From contig QCXZ01000064.1 in the NCBI GenBank assembly GCA_025024175.1, positions 15,748,001 to 15,812,000 on the forward strand: a stretch of DNA of 64,000 nt. Reading direction: 5' to 3'. The DNA comes from Rhyzopertha dominica (lineage: Eukaryota; Arthropoda; Insecta; Coleoptera; Bostrichidae). Shown here piece by piece: positions 23,839-33,079 of this stretch. The notes below the pieces were generated by a model that was not told the origin of the DNA, ran no database searches, and was given only the letters and a program-made list of their open reading frames with translations. A program made the translations under genes and the position numbers. Position 1 is the stretch's first letter, and each line of letters starts with the position of its first letter.

Positions 23839-25109
23839 CAGAAAGACATACTCAAACTATAATCACCCACCAATACGCTTAAATATATCTGAGACTTCAC
23901 TGGTTGAGGTTTCCCTTTCAGAGCCCCATATACCTGAACACCTGTTACTGGCAACAAAGGAATATTCGGTTTATTTTCCAAGACTTGCTCGAAAAACTTG
24001 TCACTAACGCAGCTCAAGGTTGCACCACTATCTACTAGAATCTCTGCCTTGATACCTTCCACTACTCCTACTATAAGTGGAACCACATCTTTTTTTTCTG
24101 TTTTTTCTGCTACCGCTTCTTCCATCAAATCATCATCTATCTGGGAGAAAAGAGTTGCTACTGTTTCCGTGCGTCCTTCAGAATTTGAAACCTGACCACC
24201 TACTCCCCTACTGGCAGTATTTGTCTGAGTTCTATTTTCCTCTTCAACCCTTGGCCGATTAAACCTACCACGATTTGCATTTGGTGGGATATACCTATTG
24301 TTACTCGAATTCCCTTCGCTTCGAACATGGGCATTTCCACCGATACTCCTATCAATGCGATCTAAATATTTTTCAACGTCATCGACAGACCGACAACCAG
24401 ACGTTACAATACCCCTCTTAATTTCCACATCGAAATGGTTACTTACTAGTTCGATAATTTCTTCCTCACTTAAGGTGGAGTCGAGGTATCCGGCCTCGCG
24501 CACACGTTTTAAGAAATATTCCGCGCGCGAACCCCGTTCATATGAGTCAAACTGCAATTTTCTATAAGCCTCTTTTTGTATTGAAGTATTCCAATAACGT
24601 TCCAAGAATAATTTCTTGAAATCAGAAAAATCTCGACACGATGACCGCTTAATTTCGGCCCAATCAGCTGAGGACCCCCCCAGCGCGTTTATCGCTAGGC
24701 CTAGTTGCTTCCCTTCAGGTATCTCCGCTTCCCGAAATAACATCGACAAACGATTCATAAAATGAACAGGATTCATGCCACCATCCGGTCTAAATTTTAT
24801 AGAATTCCCGCCGAATTCTCTCCACAAAGCTAAATAATTTGTGTTTTCATTTACTGCCGCTGCAGATGCCACTGGTGTAACATTCAGCTCGCACGTATGA
24901 TCATTTTTAATTTCAGGTTGTTTCAATTCATTTTGAATATCAACTAAATGACTTTTCATATCCGCATTTTGCGCTGTCAAGCCACGAACGGTGTCACTTA
25001 ACAATTTATTATTGTTATCTAATGAAACCTTGATATCTTTCATTAAACCGGTTAACATCAACAGTGGATCGTAATCCGACTCAACCTCTCTTTGTTTTCC
25101 TTTAGGCAT
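23823..25109 (-). CDS. gag: Gypsy Gag with N-terminal half of the protease
   Basis: 428 codons, starting at an ATG about 58 nt downstream of the primer site. Residues 1-70 are charged and possibly coiled; the middle (about 90-250) has the look of a Ty3/Gypsy capsid, including WREFGG, LFLERYW and YFLKRVREAG. No CCHC zinc knuckle is present; an Arg/Asn-rich segment (about 257-300) may bind RNA instead. The retropepsin active site DSGA is at 360-363, but the frame stops after only about 65 further residues, before the ILGxDWL motif, which lies in the Pol frame. The protease is thus split across the frame junction. Gag forms the particle that packages element RNA. Confidence 0.9.
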   Translation of the reverse strand: MPKGKQREVESDYDPLLMLTGLMKDIKVSLDNNNKLLSDTVRGLTAQNADMKSHLVDIQNELKQPEIKNDHTCELNVTPVASAAAVNENTNYLALWREFGGNSIKFRPDGGMNPVHFMNRLSMLFREAEIPEGKQLGLAINALGGSSADWAEIKRSSCRDFSDFKKLFLERYWNTSIQKEAYRKLQFDSYERGSRAEYFLKRVREAGYLDSTLSEEEIIELVSNHFDVEIKRGIVTSGCRSVDDVEKYLDRIDRSIGGNAHVRSEGNSSNNRYIPPNANRGRFNRPRVEEENRTQTNTASRGVGGQVSNSEGRTETVATLFSQIDDDLMEEAVAEKTEKKDVVPLIVGVVEGIKAEILVDSGATLSCVSDKFFEQVLENKPNIPLLPVTGVQVYGALKGKPQPVKSQIYLSVLVGDYSLSMSFWWCLN

Positions 25110-25166
25110 TTTTGCTTTTTTTTTCTTTTTTCACCCAAGTTTCAATTTGAGTTAATCGGAAACCCA

Positions 25167-25184
25167 GCCACGCGTCGGGCGCCA
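25167..25184 (-). other. Primer binding site of the Gypsy element
   Basis: Two bases inside the 5' LTR the minus strand reads TGGCGCCCGACGCGTGGC. The first eight bases match the complement of the 3' end of tRNA-Lys as used by many retroelements; beyond that the match is imperfect, so the primer species is tentative. Confidence 0.7.
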
Positions 25185-25186
25185 AA

Positions 25187-25831
25187 TGTAATCTGCCGTA
25201 TTCTTTGTTAAATAAACGGCATTGTTTTTAGAGCATGATAGGGTTCATTGAAAATTGGGTGCGTCAGAAAAAAAATTAAAGCAGCCTTTTAACTTAACAC
25301 TTTATTACAACATGGAATGCAAAAAAAAAAAAAGAAGAAACACAATGGAATACGCGAAACGCGATGCAGTACAAAGTACTGATGCCAAAGTCATTGAATA
25401 TAAATGTCTATCTAACCTTGTTAAATAGTCCCTTTTCGCCAGTCCCACGGATTTACCTGGTGGTTCGTAAAGGTGCATGTATCGGTGCGCGAGGAGAACG
25501 GGGATGGTTGATGACGCCGGCCTTGACGGAGGAATCAAAACGCTGAATCCTCCGATGTTTTTCGGAGGATGAGTTCCCCTCAGCTCTGATCACTTTTGAC
25601 CACTCGGTACACAGGTACTCTTCACTTTTCTGCAACTTCTTGCCAGGAAGCTGCATGTGCAGCTGCTGATCTTTTTCAGCTGCCGCCCCCTTGTTTGCGT
25701 CACCCTCGCGTTTCTCCCCGGCCTCTCACGCCCTCTCTCGCTTGCCAGTCTAACAACATCTCCAGTTCGCACACCTAACGCCATCTCCCGTTCACACACG
25801 GCACCGAACCGTTTAAATCCGGCGCGTTACA
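25187..25831 (-). repeat. 5' LTR of the Gypsy element (645 bp), promoter copy
   Basis: This is the LTR that drives transcription of the element on the minus strand. A TATA-like stretch is at 25397-25404 and an initiator-like TCAGTA at 25377-25382, placing the RNA start near 25380 and R plus U5 in the remaining 190 bp or so. The hairpin of the 3' LTR recurs at 25547-25555 with 25562-25570. Start-site placement is inferred. Confidence 0.9.
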
Positions 25832-25835
25832 GTTG

Positions 25836-26774
25836 TGTGGATGAGTGATTTGTTTAAATTACTAAGAAATAGTTTCACTGAGATTACAAGATCTCGCGTT
25901 ATCGTTTAATTGATTAGCATCCCCTAGTATACTAACGTCAGCTAACAATAGTGATATGTAAAAGATATCTTATATAAGTGGCAATCAGACCTTGCAGTTC
26001 AAAGGTAAACAAGGTGTCAACTTTGATCTGTAAGCAGCCTTCATAAAACTGCTAGAATTGGAACGACATTCTCACAAATTTACACAACGCAATGATGTTA
26101 CAGTCAACAGGGCATATTATGCAGTACCAACAAACAAAACTTCATCTAAGCAGCTGGAAGAATACACGTGGAAAGCTTACCAGTGGCGTGCGTTTGTTGG
26201 ACCAGAATTTATTCGTACATACCGCTTAAACCATGTAAGCGGCAACCTGTAATTGTTGCATATCGAATATATTGTGAGTAAAATGTACTATTATATGTGT
26301 TTGATAAGACATTGTTATTACATGATTAGTTTAGAACACGGCGAGCGTATTCAGAAGCTCTCTAAGTTGCAAGTGTGACAATATGTCATACTAAACGAGT
26401 ACAAGAGGCTATTTTATCTACTTTGCTGCTACACAACTGATTATGAAAACCAAACTGCTAAATGCGTTGTCAGCACCAATAGAAAGGTTTTAAAAAATTG
26501 TAACTAAACCATAATGGTGATTTTTGCGTTTGAATTAAGGTATACATAACATTAGGCAATTGTCAAAAATTGCTGCCACTCCTCATATTTCGTCATCAAC
26601 TTAAAGATAGTATGAATATATCATTCACTAGCCTATAGTTTTGGTTATAATAGAAATACTCGTCAGCAGTTCCAAATTTAGATAGGATACTGTAAACCGT
26701 TCGCCCTTAGTTGACGGTGACACTGAAGGCTGAAAAATGGATGTCAAAACGTGGTGTCGTGGTGAAGTAACTAA
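25836..26774. other. Non-coding spacer between two mobile elements
   Basis: AT-rich DNA between the Gypsy insertion and the THAP-containing inverted-repeat unit. No gene or repeat recognised. Confidence 0.4.
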
Positions 26775-26916
26775 TATAGGGAGCGTGCAGGTTGACTAGT
26801 AGCGCCACAGGTGGTGAAATAACGAAAGATTGTGGTATACATAGCATAACAGCCACGAATTTCATCGGTTTACATTTGCATTAATTTTGTGTGGGAAGTG
26901 TGTAATACATTGAAAA

Positions 26917-27072
26917 ATGTCTAAATCACAAAGAAATTGTTCTGTTGTGGACTGTAATAATACTGAGAATTCGTGTGGCAGCAAAAGCATACGCTTTTAT
27001 CGATTTCCTGGACAGGTTTGGGAAATTGAACGAAAACAACGTTGGATTAATGCCATCAATAGAAAAAAGTAA
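26917..27072 (+). pseudogene. THAP-domain N-terminal exon, truncated
   Basis: From ATG 26917 the frame gives 51 codons. It has the first zinc ligands of a THAP finger as C-x4-C (residues 8 and 13), then FYRFPG and, after a basic stretch, RWINAI, all in the order of the THAP fold, a DNA-binding C2CH module. The distal C-x2-H ligands are absent: the frame reaches TAA at 27070, just after a plausible splice donor GTAAAT at 27069. The rest probably lay in a second exon now missing. The preceding 140 bp could be its promoter or leader. Whether it was a transposase or a captured host exon cannot be told. Confidence 0.65.
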
Positions 27073-27434
27073 ATAGGTACTGGGTTATGCATTCTGTAGT
27101 ATGTATATAGGTATACCTAGTACAAAACGACTTGACCCGCGAGAGATGCTTGCGCAGACGGCTACAGCTTATTATTCGAAAAACATTGTCACTTTCGCTT
27201 GGAATTTCTTAATAGATTCCAACCCTGCGTCTAATATCCAAGCACATGTGGCATGAATAACAGTGACAGGTTAACAGGATGTTTTCAGGATGGTTTAGCG
27301 CTTGTTCGGTACTACGCGATAGTTAACGATTATACATAGATATCCATTCCTATTTGCAGTTGCTTGACTAATAATGAATGCCATAAAATGAAGATGGAAG
27401 ACTAAATTTGTAATAATTGTTATTAGTCACTATA

Positions 27435-27598
27435 CTGAATAGCTTGTAAACAAGCTGGTTTTTGTTTGTCCTTTGTTTCACACTATTTATCGAATAATTC
27501 TACGATTAAGAATGGCTGCTTGAAAATGACTCTCCGGTCGAAATAAATAGTATGAAACAAAGTACAAACAAAAACCAGCTTGTTTGCAAGCTATTCAA
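27435..27598. repeat. Long hairpin (56-bp arms, 52-bp loop)
   Basis: The arms 27435-27490 and 27543-27598 are inverted copies with about 52 of 56 positions identical, containing AGCTTG-AAACAAGCTGG and TTTTTGTTTGT. It is nested in the THAP-containing element and may be a separate fold-back MITE inserted into it. Confidence 0.85.
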
Positions 27599-27838
27599 TG
27601 TGATGATTTCGACGTATTTAACAAACAGTGCACCTTCGAAGCTATTATTATTAGTAGTTACTTTAGTACCTCTGATAGTCTGGCGTTATAAAAAATACGT
27701 CTAAAACCATATTTGATTATTATTTCGTTCATTTCGCATTACCGTGTCACTTTACATACGATTCAATTTGTATTTACACCCCACATTTATTCAATCCACC
27801 AGAGGGCTCTGAACGCGGGCGCGTGCACGCTCCCTATA

Positions 27839-29400
27839 ATCAAGCTATAGGCGATGAAATAGAAGCGATACACCACCTGGTGCCTTCTACTGTAGTTACA
27901 ATCTGTTACATAAATAAATATACGAGCATTTTGCACATACCATGTTATTGTTTTATAATAATGCTTTTGTGTGTTCAAACTAGTACCTGTCATTATAAAT
28001 GGTTAAAACACGGAGCACGGATTTTGCCGCGTTTCCCACGTAAAATAATGTAACAAAATGTAGTTCATGTAAGCATTACTCTGGCGCTGCAACTTTAAAT
28101 TCCATTGCCTACAGTTCACAGTTTAGTAATATTCTTTTTTTAGTTTCAAATGAGACCAATATTAACGGAAATGAAATGAAGCTTCAATTATACCTGATTA
28201 CAGCTCCAGGTATAGATTATTATACGCATTTTCTGGTTCGAACTAGTATTTGATTTATAAATGGCTGTCCATTCTATGCTAATAGTGATTTGTATATTCA
28301 AATTCATAACTATATTCAATTAAGTACAGCAGAAATGACGCAACTAAGAAGACTTTCCTGAAAACCTAGCGTCATGAATCGGTGCGCTATTTCAATGGAC
28401 ACCTCGTTTGGTCGGATTCTTGGCTTATGTCTCAGAATTTAAGGAGAATAAAGGACTAAAGGAATTAACGTAATCCCGTAGATAGAGAGATTACCTCCAG
28501 TAATTAGCTTAGGTATGCCTTTGACGGCGACGAGGCTTTTTAAAGCTCCGCTGGTGTAGCTACATGCTACAAAGTACGTGGAGATGAGGCATTAGAGCAT
28601 GAAATATCAAATTATGCAGCCGCTTCGACTATTTGACGGAATACCGCTTGCAATTTTCACACATGACTAAAATTCCGGATATTATTAAGTTGCTCCTTTA
28701 GAAGCAATGAACACTAATAAAGCTAGTTTAGCTAACTACAGAGGGAGTAACAGACAGTGAAGATTAGTTCAGCATAGTTGTGAGACTTGCATAACTATTA
28801 ATTTAAATAAATGACCATGCTCTGCTAGCTGTAATGACGGAATAGTTTTAAATCTAAAGTAATTCTGTAACATCGACTAGTAAATTGTAATAATAAAGTT
28901 TTTAATATTTTATTAAGCAAACCGGATAATGGAACCTTATTCTTTACCTTTAATGTTAGAAGAGTCACTTTTCTTTCACCGGTTCACTTTTCTCTTTGAC
29001 TTTATATATGTGCTCGTGCTGTTCTTTGACTTAATAAATTAAGACATTTTTAATTGCAGAATTAGCAGCTTCTTGTCATTCCTTTATCTTTAAAATCACT
29101 TGAATCGCTCATTTCATTTAATGAGAGTTCTAACATGACCAAACTACAAAGCGACACTTTCATTCAAAGTCAAACAGTAAGTTACAAAATTATAAAAGCC
29201 AGTAAAAATTACATATGAAAAAAATCTGAATTGGTTAGTAATGTCAAATGCAGCGAAAAAGTGAGAAACTACTTGTTATAGTGAACCATTTCCTATAAAT
29301 AATAATTCATTATATAACACAATCGTGTAGACCTTCTTGTTGCATCGAAAGGTATCTATTTTACCTAAATGTTAACGCGGTACAGCCTATTTTACTGTAG
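27839..29400. other. Non-coding stretch, no gene recognised
   Basis: AT-rich, with short unsupported frames and no repeat structure that I could detect. Confidence 0.4.
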
Positions 29401-29429
29401 AATAGATGCTGGGTTGAGGAACAAGTTGC

Positions 29430-31110
29430 TACACAAGGTGCGTGAAGTTGGACCAACCCAATGTAATTTTTAAAGTTTTCAAGACACCATCAATTAGTGC
29501 TCACTTAGTGCTAATTTGTGCCGGTGTCCATAATTAGTTATTAGCGGTTGAATAGGCGTTGATCCAACTTCACGCTGTGCAACCCGTATTAGAAAATTAA
29601 AATTTTATGTTGTCAGTAATTAGAGCTCAATTAGTATTAATTTGTGCTAATAATTTTACAATTTGTGCTGGTGGCTATAATTAGTTATTAGCGGTTGAAT
29701 AGGCGTCGATCCAACTTCACGCTGTGCAACCCGTATTAGAAAATTCAAATTTCATATTGTAATTAGTGCTCATTTGTGCTGATATTTTTACAATTTGTGC
29801 TGGTGCCAATTATAAGTTATTAGCGGTTGAATGAGGTTGTTGCCCTTGACAGTAAATCGTTATTATAACACATGTGTGTCTTTGCTTGTACCTAATGAAG
29901 TTAGAAGCTGGCAATAGAAATAATATTTTTAATGTTTTTGTATCTTATTTTTACCTTTAAAGGTTTACCGCCAAATTCAAATATTTCGTGATACGTCACC
30001 GTTCCTGGAGACGCACTCCGCTATTGTGCCGATGCGCCGGATGCCCTGTTGCATGCTCGACACCTTTGTCGCTGTTGAACACGCGTATGTTCTGTGGTTC
30101 TGTGCCTTTGTACCTTTGTTTACGTTTTGGTTTGAGAACGGAGGACGCATTAAAGTTTTGTTTTTATTTACTTAATACGTTGTTGTTCAAACATAGACTG
30201 TGCAAGATTATGTGAAGGGATCTTCGGACAATTTACCAAAAATTGACTTACACATGATTGACGAGTTTTACATGAATGGAAACTCGTGTGGCCAGATCGT
30301 TCGATTTTACGCAAATTAGGCGATTTTGCTATTTAAAGGTTGCGCTTGAATAAATTGATGTAATGGCAGTTATACATGCTGTAACTCAGGTTTTAACAAG
30401 TTTACCTACTTAATAAATAATTGTTCCAGTTTTAATATAACTTGAAATATGAAATTATCCTTCGGCTGCCACAAAATGAATTCTGTTTGCGATATGTCCG
30501 CTGCAAGTTATAATTTTAATTTAATATATTTTACGTTTTAATATTTACAGTGAAAACGACTAACAACGAATCGCGTTTAACAAATCCATTCGCGTGTAGG
30601 TTTTTATAATTCATAATTACGATTGCGAGTTTGGAATAAAATGGCAACGCTGCTGCGATTTCAGAAACCTTATTTCGGCCGACAGGAATGCCAGGATCAG
30701 AAAATAGCGTGGCAACATCACACAGTTACACCGCACTAAGCGCGCCAGGGAACGCTGACGTCAGAGATTCAAACCTTAAACATAAACAATCTTTTTTTAA
30801 GCATTAACTAAGCGCTTTGCAAAAAATAAAAATAACAAGGGTCTATATTTTTTCATGTAGATTCATACTCTGCAATAAAAAAAATGGCAACAGGCCCATT
30901 GGGGTTGATCCAACTTCACTCTGTGCTACTCGTATTAGAAAATTTAAATATAATGTTTTCAGTAATTGGTGCACATTTGTGCTGATAATTTTATAATTTG
31001 TGCTAGTGTCCGTAATTAGTTACTTGCGGTTGAATAGTGGTTGGTCCAACTTCACGCTGTGCAACCCATGTTGTAATGTTGTAAGTAATTAGCGCTCAAT
31101 TACACAAAAT
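29430..31110. mobile_element. Inverted-end element with internal direct repeats (1.7 kb)
   Basis: A perfect 19-bp inverted repeat, GCGTGAAGTTGGACCAACC, marks the ends (29440-29458 and 31039-31057). Between them lie direct copies of a repeat of about 136-147 bp with the header CCAACTTCACGCTGTGCAAC, starting at 29564, 29711, 30910 and 31046; the header is the complement of the inverted end itself. The block 29841-30900 between the copies is different sequence, with a GC-richer segment at 30640-30760, and may be a later insertion or the element core. No transposase is evident. The family is unknown to me; satellite-bearing MITEs and helentron-like units are alternatives. Confidence 0.6.
29564..29840 (+). 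repeat. Tandem repeat, about 147-bp unit
   Basis: Two adjacent copies start at 29564 and 29711, each running from CCAACTTCACGC through AATTTGTGCTGGTG to TTAGCGGTTGAAT. A third, headerless copy precedes them from about 29480. Two more copies are at 30910 and 31046. Confidence 0.8.
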
Positions 31111-32349
31111 AGATTCGTAGGTTGTTTTATTTTGTCAGTGAAAGGAGATCGCTGGACAATACGTATTAATACAGACAAATGAGATCGGAAAGAGACATAT
31201 TTCTGGAAGGGTATTTATATGTACATGAGAAAAAAATAAATATAAAAACTACGCGTCACATTGTCATCATTGGATTAAAAACTAAAAACTTAACCAAATG
31301 TCCTTAGCTTCTGTAGCTTATTTGGAATATAAATGAACCTTGATGTACCTAAACTGTAACTAAACGAGGTTTAGTTTTCAACTTCACATATCTGCAGCTT
31401 TATACCGCACCGGAAGTACTGAACATCCATATAAAATGTGCTTTTCAAAGATTATAGTTGAGCTAAACGTCAACCCTGAAATTTTACCATTATCGTTACT
31501 TTGAAATTCACGGCTTAATATCGTGCTAATGATCAGAAATCTCACAAAGTGATCACATGTTACTTCTAGCTGATCTTAATACAATGTTCTAAATTTATAT
31601 GCAGCAAGCGAATATGTGTGTCATGAAGATTAACTTAGCTTTCGATAACGATATTCCGGAAGAAAAAAAACTGCGAAGTTCGTGTTGTACAAAAAATGAA
31701 TTAACTAACAGAACTGTTTCAGCCTCCACTTTCCAAGACTAAACTACACACCACATGTAGGTGATTTGGGCTTAAGGTATGTATTTAACTATATAATAAT
31801 TTAGTTTCTGGTTACTCTTGTCACATTTACGATTTGATTTTAGGCAAGGTATCAAAATTCATGTTTCCTTTTCACCATCCCAAAATATGTACCTAAGTAT
31901 CACAATAATTCAAGCGGCTTACCCCGTATCTTACCCAAAAATGATAACTAAGGGACAAAGTGCAAATTAAAAAAAGCATTAATTTTTCGCCACCTGTGCG
32001 TATCATACAAAACGCAGCCATTGCAAAGCGATTATATGTTGTCGGTATCGCCAAATCCCCATTCATTTAGTTAATCTAGATTTTACAGCAAAAACCGGCG
32101 AATGGTTTAACGTACCCATTTCATCATCCAAACTATTGAATTTCGTTTATGCAAACATCAGTTTATAAATCCATGTCGATGAAACTGGAAAAACCGAATC
32201 ACGTATATGAAACATTCAAACCAAGGCCTTTAAACGTATATTTGGATTATTATTTGTCATTCGTTTCGTTATAATTAACAGAATAAGCGGCCAACATGAA
32301 ATACCGCGGGCATTAATAAAACCCATGTCGGGCTGAAAAGGGCACTTAC
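31110..32349. other. Probable intron of the sidestep-family gene
   Basis: No exon recognised. Position just downstream (minus strand) of a spliced Ig exon with a GTAAGT donor makes this intronic. Confidence 0.6.
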
Positions 32350-32501
32350 CGTTTCCCGAGTGTCTTTCATCTGGATGCTGCCTTTCCACCACGTTATTGT
32401 GGGCTCAGGCCTACACCCAACCACCTCGCATGCCAGTTCGTATGTGTTATCAGCCGAGAGGGGACGCTTCTCACTTATGATCTTCACTTTAAGAGGACGC
32501 A
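32350..32501 (-). CDS. Ig-domain exon of a sidestep-family protein
   Basis: A 152-bp internal exon on the minus strand: acceptor TTTTTTTCAG ends at 32502, donor GTAAGTG begins at 32349. It supplies two bases of a split codon and then 50 codons. The product has PLSADNTYELACEVVG (B strand with its Cys), then EPTITWWKGSIQ (C strand with the Trp) and MKDTRET, the signature of the second Ig domain in the Sidestep family of insect cell-surface proteins, which act as axon-guidance and cell-recognition ligands for Beat receptors. The family usually has GSRPP where this has GCRPEP, giving an extra Cys. No neighbouring exon was found with confidence, so the introns must be long. The paralogue cannot be named from one exon. 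Confidence 0.88.
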
Positions 32502-32815
32502 CTGAAAAAAATATAACTTGATATAATAAGCTAACATGATTGGCAGGTACGGATGTAAAGCATTTTTCAAATCATGGTTTTAATGTAATTCGTGTGATTT
32601 TTGGTATGACTATCTACCAAATTCTCTTGAAAAACTTGATAGCACTTTTTTCTTGAATTGTTTCAATGCTAATGGAACGAATTTAGTAGGGTCTTTTAGG
32701 CCTTATAAAAGTAAATACTGTTGCTGAAAAAATAAATTAAATTTTTAAGGTAGTTATGATGTTTCGTAAATTTATATTGACGATTTTTTGTAACAAAATA
32801 GTTTCTAGTTTAGAT
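32502..32815. other. Probable intron upstream of the Ig exon
   Basis: The minus strand shows the T-rich tract and CAG acceptor of the Ig exon at its left edge. Otherwise AT-rich and featureless. Confidence 0.5.
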
Positions 32816-32818
32816 AAT

Positions 32819-32820
<2 letters not shown>

Positions 32821-32902
<82 letters not shown>
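32821..32902. repeat. (AAT)27 microsatellite
   Basis: About 82 bp of perfect AAT triplets, read as ATT on the minus strand. It abuts the SINE-like body at 32903-33075 and is probably its 3' tail. Confidence 0.95.
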
Positions 32903-33075
32903 GCTCTCATCAGTATAGTTTAAGTCTAATGCCCACCAGCAACAAGCGACAAGTGCAGGTACATGCCAACTTGGCACATTACAGGTCACTTCGTTTAGGA
33001 AGCAGTTCCCATTAAGGCAGTTACGTGGCTCTGACATCATGTCAGTTTATTGCTGACAGATGACCTCAAGTAGGC
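32903..33075 (-). mobile_element. SINE-like repeat with (ATT)n tail
   Basis: On the minus strand a GC-richer body of about 170 bp runs directly into the (ATT)27 array, the arrangement of a non-LTR element with a simple-repeat tail. A part of the body (CATCTGTCAGCA through CTGACATGATG to CTGCCTTAA) recurs at 43275-43335 on the plus strand at roughly 80 percent identity, confirming a dispersed family. No B box was recognised, so it could also be a LINE 3' end. Confidence 0.55.
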
Positions 33076-33079
33076 ACCT

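Larger units (their letters stand above)
20128..25831 (-). mobile_element. Complete Ty3/Gypsy LTR retrotransposon (5.7 kb)
   Basis: A full-length LTR retrotransposon in minus orientation: 5' LTR 25187-25831, primer site 25167-25184, Gag-protease frame 25109-23823, Pol frame 23838-20884, a C-run polypurine tract (read on the minus strand as G-rich) at 20771-20778, and 3' LTR 20128-20770. It is flanked by the 4-bp duplication GTTG (20124-20127 and 25832-25835). The LTRs start TG and end CA. The domain order protease, reverse transcriptase, RNase H, integrase defines the Metaviridae (Ty3/Gypsy) type. No envelope frame follows Pol. The two LTRs differ by one substitution (20690 versus 25751) and a 2-base length difference in an A run, so the insertion is very recent on an evolutionary scale. 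Confidence 0.97.
26775..27838 (+). mobile_element. Inverted-repeat element carrying a THAP exon (1.06 kb)
   Basis: The ends are a perfect 15-bp inverted repeat, TATAGGGAGCGTGCA (26775-26789 and 27824-27838), followed on each side by a diverged CTGGTGG/AGGTGG block. TATA or TA on both borders could be target duplication or part of the repeat; no 8-bp P-element-like duplication is seen. Inside are a THAP-domain exon (26917) and a long hairpin (27435-27598) but no catalytic domain. It is best read as an internally deleted DNA transposon whose transposase began with a THAP domain, as in P-type and some other DNA transposons. Confidence 0.65.

Noticed and set aside
20128..25831. Endogenous retrovirus with envelope gene (errantivirus)
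   Set aside because: Only about 110 bp lie between the Pol stop and the 3' LTR, so there is no room for an envelope frame.
26775..27838. Canonical P element
   Set aside because: The THAP exon fits, but there is no 8-bp target duplication, no catalytic region and the ends differ from the P-element type.
29430..31110. CRISPR-like array
   Set aside because: The repeats are 136-147 bp with homologous, not unique, intervals, in a eukaryotic transposon context.
32819..33040. 73-codon minus frame ending in a Tyr run
   Set aside because: It reads through the SINE-like body into the (ATT)n array and has no protein features.
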